A stretch of 64,000 bases of DNA from Streptomyces sp. NBC_01439 (GTDB lineage: Bacteria; Actinomycetota; Actinomycetes; Streptomycetales; Streptomycetaceae). The notes below the pieces were generated by a model. That model ran no database searches. It was not told the DNA's origin and saw only the letters and a list, made by a program, of their open reading frames with translations. Shown here piece by piece: positions 7,308 to 17,580 of the stretch. The DNA lies in the NCBI RefSeq assembly GCF_036227605.1, contig NZ_CP109487.1:2046001-2110000 (forward strand), written 5' to 3'. Numbering within the stretch: position 1 is the stretch's first letter; every line of letters starts with the position of its first letter. Both the position numbers and the translations under genes were made by a program.

Positions 7308-7982
7308 ATGGCTGTCATTCACCGCACCACCATGTCGCCCGGCAAGCTCGAACTCCTGGCCGACTGGCTCCCCCGGCGCCCCTGGTACCGGGGCGGCCCG
7401 GGTACCCCGCAGCTCGCCAAGGCCGGCGGTTTCCGGCTCGACGACCCCGAGGGCGAGGTGGGCATCGAGTTCATGGTGGTCACCGACACCGCCGGGGACG
7501 ATCCGGTGACCTACCTGGTCCCGCTGACCTACCGCGGGGCTCCGCTCGAGGGGGCCGGGGCCGGCCTGATCGGCACCTCCGAGCACGGTGTGCTGGGCCG
7601 TCGCTGGATCTACGACGGGACCCACGACGTCGTCCTGGTCGAGCAGTTGCTGGCCCTACTGGCGGGACGTACGACGGCCCAGGACCAGAACGAGAGCGGC
7701 GTCCCCGACCCGACGGTCGAGGTCCGTACCGAGGGGGCCGGGGTGCCGCAGGGCCTGACCGGCCCCGGGACCGTGACGGACACCGCCGACGCGAGCCTCG
7801 TCACCGTGGGCCCGGCCGGGCGGGAACGACCCGTGACGACCCTGGCCGTGTCCCGCGTGCTGCACGACGGTCCCGCCCCCGCCGGGGACGGCGTACCGGC
7901 ACGCGTCCTGGCCGGCTGGTCCGCCCCGGACGGGGCGTACCAGCACGGGCTGTTCGCCCACCTGGCCGCGTTCGCGGGCTGA
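7308..7982 (+). CDS. Maltokinase N-cap-like domain protein
   Basis: 224 residues starting MAVIHRTTMSPGKLELLADW. The pattern of an early Leu-rich helix (KLELLADWLPRRPWYRG), a strand-rich middle with GIEFMVVTD and YLVPLTYRGAPL, and then GTSEHGVLGRRWIYDG is that of the N-terminal cap domain of actinobacterial maltokinases, here as a stand-alone protein without the kinase lobes. Related free-standing proteins are common in Streptomyces and have no established role. It converges on FadB, with a hairpin at 8016-8045 between them. Confidence 0.7.
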   Translation: MAVIHRTTMSPGKLELLADWLPRRPWYRGGPGTPQLAKAGGFRLDDPEGEVGIEFMVVTDTAGDDPVTYLVPLTYRGAPLEGAGAGLIGTSEHGVLGRRWIYDGTHDVVLVEQLLALLAGRTTAQDQNESGVPDPTVEVRTEGAGVPQGLTGPGTVTDTADASLVTVGPAGRERPVTTLAVSRVLHDGPAPAGDGVPARVLAGWSAPDGAYQHGLFAHLAAFAG

Positions 7983-8015
7983 CCGGAAGGCACCGGAAGA
8001 AACCGGAAGGACAGC

Positions 8016-8045
8016 CCCGGGCCCGCTCGCGGGCGGGCCCGGGGA
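8016..8045. terminator. Perfect 12-bp GC hairpin between convergent genes
   Basis: 8016-8027 pairs with 8034-8045 around TCGCGG. Three imperfect copies of ACCGGAAG precede it (7982-8011). It can terminate the cap-domain gene and, from the other strand, fadB. Confidence 0.72.
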
Positions 8046-8056
8046 GTGCCGCGCGA

Positions 8057-10228
8057 TCAGTCCGTGTAGGTCTCGCCGCGCTCCGACTTCGCGACCAGCG
8101 AGGCCGGCGGGATGAAGCGCTCGCCGTACTGGTCGGCGAGCTCGCGGGCACGGGCCACGAAGCCGGGCAGGCCGCCCTCGTAGCCGTTGACGTACTGGAT
8201 CACGCCGCCCGTCCAGGCCGGGAAGCCGATGCCCATGATGGAGCCGATGTTGGCGTCGGCGATCGAGGTGAGCACGCCCTCGTCGAGGCAGCGGACGGTG
8301 TCCAGGGCCTCCGAGAAGAGCATCCGCTCCTTCATGTCCTCGAACGGGATCTCGTACCCCGGCTTGGCGAAGTGCTCGCGCAGGCCCGGCCAGATGCGGG
8401 CGCGCTTGCCGGCCTCGTCGTACTCGTAGAAGCCGGCCCCGCCGCTGCGCCCGGGGCGGCCGAACTCGTCCACCATGCGGTCGATGACGGCGTCCGCGGG
8501 GTGCTCGGTCCACGCCCTGCCCTCGGCCTCGAAGGCCTTGCGGGTCTCGTTGCGGATCTTGCGCGGCAGGGTGAGGGTGAGCTCGTCCATCAGCGAGAGC
8601 ACCTTGGCCGGGTATCCGGCCTGGGCTGCCGCCTGCTCGATCGAGGCGGGCTCCACGCCCTCGCCGATCATCGCGACGCCCTCGTTGATGAACTGGCCGA
8701 TGACGCGCGAGGTGAAGAAGCCGCGCGAGTCGTTGACCACGATCGGGGTCTTGTTGATCTGGCGGACCAGGTCGAAGGCGCGGGCGATGGCCTCGTCGCC
8801 GGTCCGCTCCCCCTTGATGATCTCCACCAGCGGCATCTTGTCCACGGGCGAGAAGAAGTGCAGCCCGATGAAGTCGACCGGCCGCGAAACGCCTTCCGCG
8901 AGGCCCGTAATGGGAAGCGTGGAGGTGTTGGAGCACAGCAGTGCGTCCGGCTCGATGACGTCCTGGATCTCCTGGAACACCTTGTGCTTGAGGGAGGTGT
9001 CCTCGAAGACGGCCTCGATGACGGCGTCGCAGCCCGCGAGGTCGGCCGCGTCGGCGGTCGGGGTGATCCGGGCGAGCAGCTCGGCGCGCCCCGCCTCGGT
9101 GGTCCGGCCCCGGGAGAGCGCCTTGTCGAGCAGCTTCTCGGAGTACGCCTTGCCCTTGGCGGCGGCATCGAGCGAGACGTCCTTCAGCACCACCTCGATG
9201 CCCGCGCGGGCGCAGGAGTAGGCGATGCCCGCGCCCATCATCCCGGCGCCGAGGACGGCGACCTTGCGGACCTTGCGGGGCTCAATGCCCTGCGGGCGGC
9301 TGCGGCCCGCGTTGACGGCCTGGAGGTCGAAGAAGAACGCCTGGATCATGTTCTTGGCGGTCTGGCCGATGACCAGCTCGGTGAAGTAGCGGGCCTCGAT
9401 GGTCAGCGCGGTCTCGAAGTCGACCTGGGAGCCCTCGACGGCGCAGGCCAGGATGTTGCGCGGGGCCGGGTACGGGGCCCCGTTCAGCTGCTTCTTCAGG
9501 TTGGCGGGGAAGGCCGGGAGGTTCGCGGCGAACCGCGGGTTGGACGGCGTACCGCCCGGAATCTTGTAGCCGGGTACGTCCCAGGGCTGCTTCGACTCGG
9601 GGTTCGCGTCGATGAAGGCGCGGGCCTTGGTCAGCATCTCTTCGGGGGTGGCGGCCAGTTCGTGCACGAGGCCGTTGTCCAGGGCGCGCTGCGGGGTGTA
9701 CTGGGTGCCCTGGAGCAGCACCTTGAGCAGCGCGTCGGCGATGCCCATCAGGCGCACGGTACGGGTGACGCCGCCACCGGCGGGGAGCAGGCCGAGGGTG
9801 ACCTCGGGCAGGCCGATCTTGGAGCCGGGCGCGTCGAGGGCGACGCGGTGGTGGGAGGCGAGGCAGATCTCGTAACCGCCGCCGAGGGCCGCACCGTTGA
9901 TGGCCGCGACGACGGGCTTGCCAAGGGTCTCGATGCGGCGCAGGGAGCGCTTGATCTCGGTGCCGGTGTCGAAGGCGAGCTGCGCGTGCTCCGGGCGGAG
10001 CCGGATCATGTCCTTGAGGTCGCCGCCCGCGAAGAAGGTCTTCTTGGCGGAGGTGTAGATGATGCCGCGGATGGAGTCCTTCTCGGCCTCGGCGCGGTCG
10101 GCGATCGCCGCAATGGAGTCCTTGAAGGCCTGGTTCATCGTGTTGGCGGACTGGCCCGGGTCGTCGAGGATCAGGGTGACGACGCCGGTCTCGTCCTGTT
10201 CCCAGCGGATCGTGGTGGACTCGCTCAT
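8057..10228 (-). CDS. fadB: Fatty-acid oxidation multifunctional protein: enoyl-CoA hydratase / 3-hydroxyacyl-CoA dehydrogenase
   Basis: 723 residues from the ATG at 10228 (a GTG two codons earlier is possible; GAAAG lies 8 bases before the ATG). The N-terminal third is a crotonase domain (oxyanion-hole region around FFAGGDLKDM, and INGAALGGGYEICLASHHRV). From about residue 325 a Rossmann fold begins with VLGAGMMGAGIAYSCARAG, followed by HFFSPVDKMPLVEII of the hydroxyacyl dehydrogenase and the C-terminal 3HCDH domain. It performs the hydration and NAD-linked oxidation steps of beta-oxidation. The gene lies 51 bp downstream of the thiolase, forming a fadA-fadB operon. Confidence 0.94.
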   Translation of the reverse strand: MSESTTIRWEQDETGVVTLILDDPGQSANTMNQAFKDSIAAIADRAEAEKDSIRGIIYTSAKKTFFAGGDLKDMIRLRPEHAQLAFDTGTEIKRSLRRIETLGKPVVAAINGAALGGGYEICLASHHRVALDAPGSKIGLPEVTLGLLPAGGGVTRTVRLMGIADALLKVLLQGTQYTPQRALDNGLVHELAATPEEMLTKARAFIDANPESKQPWDVPGYKIPGGTPSNPRFAANLPAFPANLKKQLNGAPYPAPRNILACAVEGSQVDFETALTIEARYFTELVIGQTAKNMIQAFFFDLQAVNAGRSRPQGIEPRKVRKVAVLGAGMMGAGIAYSCARAGIEVVLKDVSLDAAAKGKAYSEKLLDKALSRGRTTEAGRAELLARITPTADAADLAGCDAVIEAVFEDTSLKHKVFQEIQDVIEPDALLCSNTSTLPITGLAEGVSRPVDFIGLHFFSPVDKMPLVEIIKGERTGDEAIARAFDLVRQINKTPIVVNDSRGFFTSRVIGQFINEGVAMIGEGVEPASIEQAAAQAGYPAKVLSLMDELTLTLPRKIRNETRKAFEAEGRAWTEHPADAVIDRMVDEFGRPGRSGGAGFYEYDEAGKRARIWPGLREHFAKPGYEIPFEDMKERMLFSEALDTVRCLDEGVLTSIADANIGSIMGIGFPAWTGGVIQYVNGYEGGLPGFVARARELADQYGERFIPPASLVAKSERGETYTD

Positions 10229-10279
10229 GGTCACTGCTTTCGTTTCGGAAGGTCCGGTGGGCAGGGGGAACAGGGCGGA

Positions 10280-11494
<1,215 letters not shown>

Positions 11495-11613
11495 TGGTCA
11501 AGCCTTTCGGAGGTGTCCAAGGAGGAGGTTTCCAGAGGGAGTTGTCTACGGGGAGGCGCCTACGAGGCGGTGCCCACGGGGAGGCACCTGCGCGCAGGCG
11601 CGCACGGGGAAGG

Positions 11614-12756
11614 TCAGCCGAGCAGCGAACGGCCGATGATCTCCTTCATGATCTCGGTCGTGCCGCCGTAGATGGTCTGGATGCGGCCGTCGGTGAAGGC
11701 CCGGGCGACCCGGTATTCGGTCATGTAGCCGTAGCCGCCGTGGAGTTGCAGGCACCGGTCGGCGACGCGCTTTTGCAGCTCGGTAGCCCACCACTTGGCC
11801 ATAGAGGCGTGCACGTGGTCCAGTTCGCCGTTGGAGTGGTCCGTGATGCAGCGGTCGAGGAAGGTCCGGGTGACGGCGACCTCGGTGGCCATCTCCGCTA
11901 TCTCGAACCGGATGTGCTGCAGCTTGGCCAGCGGACGGCCGAAGGCCTCGCGCTCCTTCACGTACTGGGTGGTGATCTCCAGCAGGTGCTCGGCGGCGGC
12001 GATGCCGGCCATCGCTATGCCCATCCGCTCCTGCGCGAGATTGGTCATCAGGTGGACGAAAGCACCGTTCAGCTCGCCGAGCAGGTTCTCCTTCGGGACG
12101 CGCACGTCGTGGAAGAACAGCTCGGCGGTGTCCTGGGACTTCTGGCCGATCTTGTCGAGGTTGCGGCCGCGCTCGAAGCCCTCCGCGCCGCGCTCGACGA
12201 CCAGCAGCGACAGGCCGTGCGCCCCGCCCTCGGGGGTGGTCTTCGCGACGACGATCACCAGGTCGGCCAGGATGCCGTTGGAGATGAAGGTCTTGGAACC
12301 GTTCAGCACCCAGTGGTCGCCGCGGTCCTCAGCGGTGGTCCGGATCCCCTGGAGGTCGGAGCCCGCGCCCGGTTCCGTCATCGCGATGGCGGTGATGGTC
12401 TCCCCGGAGCAGAAGCCGGGCAGCCAGCGGCGCTTCTGCTCCTCGGTGGCGAGCGAGGTCAGGTAGGGCCCGATGATGTCGTTGTGCAGGCCGATGGCCA
12501 GCCCGGGGGCGCCCGCGCGGGTGAACTCCTCGGCGATCACGGCGGCGTAGCGGAAGTCGGTGTTCCCGCCGCCTCCGTACTCCTCCGGGACGGCGAGGCC
12601 CAGCAGCCCCTGCCGGCCCGCGGCCCGCCAGGCCTCGCGGCTGACGATGCCGTCCTTCTCCCACTGTTCGTAGTGCGGCAGCACCTCCTTGCTGAGGAAG
12701 GTGCGTACGGTCTCGCGGAACGCCTCGTGGTCGGCGTCGAAGATGCGTCGTTGCAT
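11614..12756 (-). CDS. Acyl-CoA dehydrogenase
   Basis: 380 residues, standard length for the FAD-dependent family that makes trans-2-enoyl-CoA. Landmarks are AIAMTEPGAGSDLQGIRT (flavin and substrate loop), FISNGILADLVIV, and the C-terminal LQLHGGYGYMTEYRVAR with IYGGTTEIMKEIIGRSL. The start is 9 bp after the stop of the LLM oxidoreductase, with GGGGG just upstream. The 118 bp to fadA are rich in short repeats and may hold a separate promoter for fadA-fadB. The usual catalytic Glu cannot be assigned without an alignment. Confidence 0.92.
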   Translation of the reverse strand: MQRRIFDADHEAFRETVRTFLSKEVLPHYEQWEKDGIVSREAWRAAGRQGLLGLAVPEEYGGGGNTDFRYAAVIAEEFTRAGAPGLAIGLHNDIIGPYLTSLATEEQKRRWLPGFCSGETITAIAMTEPGAGSDLQGIRTTAEDRGDHWVLNGSKTFISNGILADLVIVVAKTTPEGGAHGLSLLVVERGAEGFERGRNLDKIGQKSQDTAELFFHDVRVPKENLLGELNGAFVHLMTNLAQERMGIAMAGIAAAEHLLEITTQYVKEREAFGRPLAKLQHIRFEIAEMATEVAVTRTFLDRCITDHSNGELDHVHASMAKWWATELQKRVADRCLQLHGGYGYMTEYRVARAFTDGRIQTIYGGTTEIMKEIIGRSLLG

Positions 12757-12765
12757 CGGGGCCCC

Positions 12766-13791
12766 CTAGAGCCAACTCTTGACGGTTTCGATCAGCTTGG
12801 CCGGGTCGGGGCCGACCGGTGTGACGTTGAGCATCCTGACGCCCGCCTCGCGGAAGGCCTCGACGCGCTCGCGCACGTAGCCCTCGGGCCCGCACAGCGT
12901 CATCAGCTCGCAGAACTCGTCCGGGACTGCGGCAGCGGCGTCGCGCTTGCGCCCGGCGAGGTACAGCTCCTGGATCCTCCGGGCCTCTTCCTCGTACCCG
13001 TAGGCGACGGCCAGGTCGTTGTAGAAGTTCTTGCCGACCGCGCCCATCCCGCCGACGTACAGGGCGATCTGCGGGCGCGCCAGGTCCCGGGCGGCGGCCG
13101 CGTCGTCGCCGATGGCGAGCAGGCCGCCCGCGACGGTCTGGAGCGGGCCGAGCTCCGGCGACCGCTTGGCCGTCCCCTCGGCGAGCGGGCCGCCCCACAC
13201 CGCGGCGGCCTTCTCCGGGATGAAGAGGGTGGGCAGCCAGCCGTCCGCGATCTCGGCGGTCAGCCGGACGTTGGCCGGGCCGAGCGAGGCGATGTAGACG
13301 GGGATCTCGGGTCGGACCGGGCGGGTGAGGATCTTCAGCGGCTTGCCGAGCCCGCTGCCCCGCTCCGGCGGCAGCGGCATGTCGGTGATGCCGTGGTGGT
13401 CGATCGTCTCGCGGCGCCAGATGCGCCGGCAGAGCTCGACCGTCTCGCGCGTGCGGCCGAGCGGCTTGTCGTACGGCATCCCGTGCCAGCCCTCGACGAC
13501 CTGCGGTCCGGAGGCGCCGAGGCCGAGCAGTGCCCGGCCGCCCGAGAGCGCGTCCAGGCCGGCGGCCGTCTGGGCGATGAGGCCGGGGGTGCGCGAGTAC
13601 ACGTTCATGATCGCCGAGCCGATCTTCAGCCGCTCGGTGCGGGCGGCGAGATAGCCCATGATCGTCGGGGAGTCGAACCCCCAGGCCTCGGCCACCCACA
13701 CCGCGTCGAGCCCGGCCGACTCCAGCGCGGCGGCCTGGTCGGCGGCCCGGCGCGGGTCCCCGGCGTAGTCGAGCATCATGGACAGTTCCAT
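12766..13791 (-). CDS. LLM-class (F420-type) flavin-dependent oxidoreductase
   Basis: 341 residues of a TIM-barrel luciferase-like protein, probably F420-dependent as in most actinomycete members. Seen are MELSMMLDYAGDPRRAADQA, AVWVAEAWGFDSPTIMGYLA, RLKIGSAIMNVYSRTPGLIAQ and RALLGLGASGPQVVEGWHG. The ATG shares its A with the TGA of the CoA-transferase (TGATG), so the two are translationally coupled. A longer frame reaching 15039 runs antisense through the CoA-transferase and is not used. Substrate unknown; the neighbours suggest a CoA-linked or lipid substrate. Confidence 0.88.
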   Translation of the reverse strand: MELSMMLDYAGDPRRAADQAAALESAGLDAVWVAEAWGFDSPTIMGYLAARTERLKIGSAIMNVYSRTPGLIAQTAAGLDALSGGRALLGLGASGPQVVEGWHGMPYDKPLGRTRETVELCRRIWRRETIDHHGITDMPLPPERGSGLGKPLKILTRPVRPEIPVYIASLGPANVRLTAEIADGWLPTLFIPEKAAAVWGGPLAEGTAKRSPELGPLQTVAGGLLAIGDDAAAARDLARPQIALYVGGMGAVGKNFYNDLAVAYGYEEEARRIQELYLAGRKRDAAAAVPDEFCELMTLCGPEGYVRERVEAFREAGVRMLNVTPVGPDPAKLIETVKSWL

Positions 13792-14942
13792 CAGGCCTCT
13801 TTCGGGAGCAGGGCCGGTACGTCCCAGTCGGCGGCCACCGACTCGGTGTCCGCGCCGGGCAGGGCGGGTTCGGAGGTCACGCGGGTCGGGGTCGCGGAGA
13901 ACCGCGGCGCGGGCGCGGGCTGGACGATCCCGGCGTGCTCGGTGAAGGTCCCGCGGGACGCGAGGTGCGGGTGGCCCGGGGCCTCGCGCAGCGACAGCAC
14001 CGGGGCCACGCAGGCGTCGGTGCCCTCGAAGACCGTCGTCCACTCCTCGCGCGTACGGGTCCGGAAGCGGGCGGCGACGGCCTCGCGCAGCTCGCCCCAG
14101 CGGGCGACGTCCTTGCGGGCCGGTGCCCCGTCCCCGATGCCGAGGAGTTCCGTGAAGGTGTCGTAGAACTGCTGCTCCAACGCGCCGACCGCCATGTACT
14201 GGCCGTCGGAGGTCTCGTAGGTGCCGTAGAAGGGACAGCCGCCGTCGAGGAGGTTGGCCCCGCGGCGGTCCTGCCAGCCGCCCGCCGCCATCATCCCGTG
14301 GATCATGGCGGTGAGGTGGGCGGTGCCGTCGACGATGGCCGCGTCGACGACCTGGCCGGCACCGGTGGCACGGGCGTGGTGCAGGGCCGCGAGGACCCCG
14401 ACGACCAGGTAGAGCGAGCCGCCCGCGTAGTCCCCGACCAGGTTGGCGGGTACGGCCGGCGGCTCTCCCGGCTTCCCGATCATGCCGAGGGCGCCGGTGA
14501 CGGCGATGTACGCGATGTCGTGCCCGGCGGCCTCGGCGAGCGGACCGTCCTGGCCCCAGCCGGTCATCCGGCCGTACACGAGCTTCGGATTGCGGGCGCG
14601 GCACTCGGCCGGTCCGACCCCGAGGCGCTCGGCCACCCCGGGCCGGAACCCCTCGACGAGGACGTCGGCCCGCTCGACCAGGTCCAGGACCCGGGCGGGC
14701 CCGTCGGCGGACTTGAGGTCGACCATGACGGACCGCTTGCCGCGATTGGTGATGTCGTAGGCCGGATCGACCGCAAGTCCGCCGCCGCCGGGCCGGTCCA
14801 CGCGCACGACGTCGGCGCCCAGGTCGGCGAGGAGCATGGCGGCGAACGGTCCGGGGCCGATGCCCGCCAGTTCGACGACGCGCACCCCGGCGAGCGGGCC
14901 GGGCCCGCTCGCGTCCCGGTTCCCGTTCCCTGTCACTGCCAT
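13791..14942 (-). CDS. CaiB/BaiF family CoA-transferase, alpha-methylacyl-CoA racemase-like
   Basis: 383 residues from the ATG at 14942, chosen over an ATG at 14969 because GGGGG lies 5 bases before it. The N-terminus has GVRVVELAGIGPGPFAAMLL and ADVVRVDRPGG, the central part RMTGWGQDGPLAEAAGHDIAY and GDYAGGSLYLVVGVLAAL, typical of alpha-methylacyl-CoA racemases, which epimerise 2-methyl branched acyl-CoAs before beta-oxidation. It heads a transcription unit with the LLM oxidoreductase and the acyl-CoA dehydrogenase, which suggests breakdown of branched or isoprenoid side chains. A true CoA-transferase activity cannot be excluded. Confidence 0.87.
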   Translation of the reverse strand: MAVTGNGNRDASGPGPLAGVRVVELAGIGPGPFAAMLLADLGADVVRVDRPGGGGLAVDPAYDITNRGKRSVMVDLKSADGPARVLDLVERADVLVEGFRPGVAERLGVGPAECRARNPKLVYGRMTGWGQDGPLAEAAGHDIAYIAVTGALGMIGKPGEPPAVPANLVGDYAGGSLYLVVGVLAALHHARATGAGQVVDAAIVDGTAHLTAMIHGMMAAGGWQDRRGANLLDGGCPFYGTYETSDGQYMAVGALEQQFYDTFTELLGIGDGAPARKDVARWGELREAVAARFRTRTREEWTTVFEGTDACVAPVLSLREAPGHPHLASRGTFTEHAGIVQPAPAPRFSATPTRVTSEPALPGADTESVAADWDVPALLPKEA

Positions 14943-14960
14943 CGGGCCCCCAGCGGCTCT

Positions 14961-15014
14961 GGTGTGCATGGTGTGCGTGGTGTGCGTGGTGTGCGCGGTG
15001 TGCGCGGTGTGCGG
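14961..15014. repeat. Six tandem 9-bp repeats (GGTGTGCRY-like)
   Basis: Six consecutive 9-mers beginning GGTGTGC with a variable last pair. They lie in the upstream region of the CoA-transferase operon and overlap the alternative start at 14969. Because 9 is a multiple of 3, unit changes would not shift that longer frame. Confidence 0.8.
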
Positions 15015-15055
15015 CTATGTGACACAACTGATGTAACACCAGCGATGCTAGGAAC

Positions 15056-15071
15056 GTGTTCCATCGAACAC
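15056..15071. promoter_or_regulatory. Perfect 6-4-6 inverted repeat, candidate operator
   Basis: GTGTTC-CATC-GAACAC, overlapping a second short dyad (GGAAC-GT-GTTCC, 15051-15062). It lies between the divergent CoA-transferase operon and the enoyl-reductase-like gene and could bind a TetR- or GntR-type regulator. Confidence 0.4.
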
Positions 15072-15316
15072 AAGCCCCCGGGCCGGGCTCCCGGCGGGTC
15101 GTCCGGCCCCGGGGGCGCCCGGCTCCGCGCGATCGGGCGGGGTGCCGCCCCGACCGTCCACCCGTGGTGCGGGCGGCCCGGGCGGTGCCCGGGGCAGGAC
15201 CTCGGAGCCGGCGCCGGGGCAGCGCTGCGCCCTACCCGGCGCGCCGCACCCGCTCGCCCCGACGGTCGAGCACCACGCTAGCCTCGGCCACCAAAACCCC
15301 CTGGGAGGAGCCGTTC

Positions 15317-16516
15317 ATGAACTCAACTGTCCCGCACGACCGGCCGGAACGCGCCTATGACGTCGTACTGTTCGGCGCCACCGGGTTCGTGGGTGCGCTC
15401 ACCGCCGAGTACCTCGCCGCGCACGCCCCCGCCGGCTGCCGGTGGGCGCTGGCCGGCCGGGACACCGGGAAGCTGGAACGGCTGCGCGAACGGCTGGCCT
15501 CGATCGATCCGGCGTGTGCGCGGCTGCCACTGTTGCGGGCCGACGCCCAGGACCCCGCGGCCGTGCGCGAGCTGGCCGCGTCCACCCGGGTGCTGGCCAC
15601 GACGGTGGGCCCGTACGTCTGGTACGGGGCGGAACTCGTGGCCGCCTGCGCCGAGGCGGGCACGGACTACGTGGACCTCACCGGGGAGCCGGAGTTCGTG
15701 GACCGCATGTACGTCGAACACGACGCGCGGGCCCGGGAGACCGGGGCGCGGATCGTGCACGCCTGCGGCTTCGACTCGATCCCGGCCGACCTCGGGGCGT
15801 ACTTCACGGTCCGGCAGCTGCCGCAGGGGGTCCCGCTGGCGGTCGACGGGTTCATGCGGTCCAACGCCTTCTTCTCCGGCGGCACCCTGGCCTCCGCGCT
15901 CACCGCGCTGAGCCGCGGCCCCCAGACCCTGGCGGCCGCGCACGCCCGCCGGCTGCACGAGCCCCGCCTGCTGGGGCGGCGGGTCCGCGGGCCGGTGGGG
16001 GCACCGCGGTTCAGCCGCGAGACGGGGACCTGGGCGCTGCCGCTGCCCTCGCTGGACCCCCGGATCGTGGCCCGGTCGGCGGCCGCGCTGGAGCGGTACG
16101 GCCCAGACTTCCGCTACCGGCACTACGCCTCCGTGAAGCACCTGCCCGTCGCGGTGGGCGGTACGGCGGCGTTGGGCGCGACGGTGGCCCTGGCGCAGGT
16201 GCCGCCGGCCCGGCGGTGGCTGATCAACCGCTGGGAGCCGGGCCGGGGGCCGGACGCGGAACGCCGTGCGCGCAGCTGGTTCACCGTGCGGTTCGTGGGC
16301 GAGGGCGGCGGCCGGCGCGTGCTCACCGAGGTGGCGGGCGGCGACCCGGGCTACGGCGAGACGGCGAAGATGCTGGCCGAGTCGGCGCTCTGCCTGGCCC
16401 ATGACGCCCTGCCGGAGGCGGCCGGGCAGCTGACGACGGCCGTGGCGATGGGCGACGCCCTGATCGCCCGCCTCCAGAAGGCGGGGATCGCCTTCCGGGT
16501 GGCGGACGCCCGCTGA
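15317..16516 (+). CDS. Saccharopine dehydrogenase-like / trans-acting enoyl reductase family protein
   Basis: 399 residues with a strong GGAGGAG before the ATG. The N-terminus is a Rossmann fold (VVLFGATGFVGALTAEYLA), then WALAGRDTGKLERL, VLATTVGPYVWYGAELVAAC and GTDYVDLTGEPEF, followed by ACGFDSIPADLGAYFTV. This order is typical of the saccharopine-dehydrogenase-like proteins that include the mycobacterial trans-acting enoyl reductase of lipid biosynthesis; true saccharopine dehydrogenase is unlikely. A hydrophobic segment near residue 285 (VGGTAALGATVALAQV) suggests membrane contact. Substrate unknown. Confidence 0.85.
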   Translation: MNSTVPHDRPERAYDVVLFGATGFVGALTAEYLAAHAPAGCRWALAGRDTGKLERLRERLASIDPACARLPLLRADAQDPAAVRELAASTRVLATTVGPYVWYGAELVAACAEAGTDYVDLTGEPEFVDRMYVEHDARARETGARIVHACGFDSIPADLGAYFTVRQLPQGVPLAVDGFMRSNAFFSGGTLASALTALSRGPQTLAAAHARRLHEPRLLGRRVRGPVGAPRFSRETGTWALPLPSLDPRIVARSAAALERYGPDFRYRHYASVKHLPVAVGGTAALGATVALAQVPPARRWLINRWEPGRGPDAERRARSWFTVRFVGEGGGRRVLTEVAGGDPGYGETAKMLAESALCLAHDALPEAAGQLTTAVAMGDALIARLQKAGIAFRVADAR

Positions 16517-16576
16517 CGGGCGGGCCGGGCCCGTTCACCGGGCCCGTTCACCGGACGGGTTCACCGGCCGGACGCT

Positions 16577-17254
16577 TCAGGAGGCCTCCCGCAACGCCCT
16601 GCGGCACAGGGAGTCGGCGTGACGGGTGGTCTCGGGGATCCGGAAGCGCGGGCTCAGAGCCAGGGCGTGCGCGCAGGCGTTGTCCAGCGAGACCCGGTGC
16701 CCGACGGAGACGTAGACCGGCTTGATCCCGTGCTGCGTGCGCAGCGCCCGACCGACCTCGGCCCCGTCGGCCGCGAGCAGCGCGGCGGCGTCTCCCCGCC
16801 GGGCGCCCGGTTCCTCGTAGGTGAAGGTGAACGGGTTCTTCGCGACGCCGATGGCCGGGAGTCCGGTGACCACTCCGAGGTGGCAGGCGAGGCCGAAGCC
16901 GCGGGGGTGCGCGAGGCCGTAGCCGTCGCAGACGACGAGGCCGGGCCCGGTCTTCAGGGAGTCGAGGGCGGCCAGTACGGTCGGCAGCTCGCGGAAGGCG
17001 AGCAGCCCGGGCACGTAGGGGAAGCTGACGCGCCCGACGGCGGTGGCCTGCTCGACCACCTCCAGGGTGGTGGCGTCGAGCACCACGGCCGCGGCGGCGA
17101 CCAGGTCGCGCGCGTCGTCGTAGGCGACGTCCACCCCGGCGACGAGGCCGCGGCCGGGGGGCGGGCCGGTCTCGGTGAGCACGACCTGATGGCGTAGTTC
17201 GTCCTGTATCGCCCGGGCCTCGGCCTCGTCGGCGGGGGTCTTCACACTCGTCAT
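16577..17254 (-). CDS. nfi: Endonuclease V (deoxyinosine 3' endonuclease)
   Basis: 225 residues of a DNA repair enzyme that nicks near deoxyinosine. The family motifs are visible: VAGVDVAYDD (first metal-binding Asp), FPYVPGLLAFRELPTVLAAL (with the catalytic Glu), VVCDGYGLAHPRGFGLACHLG (second Asp) and PAIGVAKNPF, with VSVGHRVSLDNA near the C-terminus. ATG at 17254. It is divergent from the YciI gene with only 26 bp between starts, so promoters overlap. Confidence 0.93.
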   Translation of the reverse strand: MTSVKTPADEAEARAIQDELRHQVVLTETGPPPGRGLVAGVDVAYDDARDLVAAAAVVLDATTLEVVEQATAVGRVSFPYVPGLLAFRELPTVLAALDSLKTGPGLVVCDGYGLAHPRGFGLACHLGVVTGLPAIGVAKNPFTFTYEEPGARRGDAAALLAADGAEVGRALRTQHGIKPVYVSVGHRVSLDNACAHALALSPRFRIPETTRHADSLCRRALREAS

Positions 17255-17280
17255 GATGTAGCGAGAGTAGCCTGGCGATC

Positions 17281-17580
17281 ATGTTCGTCATGGAGCTCAC
17301 CTACACCGCCCCCATCGAGTCCGTCGAAGAGCAGATGGACGCTCACATCGCCTGGCTGGACGGCTACTACGCCGCCGGCGTCTTCCTCGCGTCGGGACGC
17401 AAGGTACCGCGCGACGGCGGCGTGATCCTGGCCGGTGGGGTGTCCCGGGCCGAGATCGAGCGGATCGCGACCGAGGACCCCTTCGCGGTGGCGGGCGTGT
17501 GTGACTACACCATCACCGAGTTCATCGCCACGAAGACCTCGGCGGACCTGTCGACCGTGCGGGAGAACCCGGTCACGTAG
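17281..17580 (+). CDS. YciI-like protein
   Basis: 99 residues of the YCII fold: FVMELTYTAPIESVEEQMDAHIAWLDGYYAAGVFLASGRKVPR, with the conserved HIAWL region, a later GGVILAGG and DPFAVAGVCDYTITEF. These dimeric ferredoxin-like proteins have no general assigned reaction; some act as lactonases or stress proteins. The stop codon TAG merges with the first bases of a repeat element that starts at about 17577. Confidence 0.85.
   Translation: MFVMELTYTAPIESVEEQMDAHIAWLDGYYAAGVFLASGRKVPRDGGVILAGGVSRAEIERIATEDPFAVAGVCDYTITEFIATKTSADLSTVRENPVT

Noticed and set aside
4143..7625. Very long minus-strand open frame over the acyl-CoA ligase and MerR genes
   Set aside because: Arg/Pro/Gly-rich translation without domains; it is an antisense or out-of-frame shadow produced by high GC.
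12766..15039. Single long frame covering the LLM oxidoreductase and upstream DNA
   Set aside because: Only the part from 13791 downward matches a protein family; the upstream part is antisense-type Arg-rich sequence out of frame with the real CoA-transferase.
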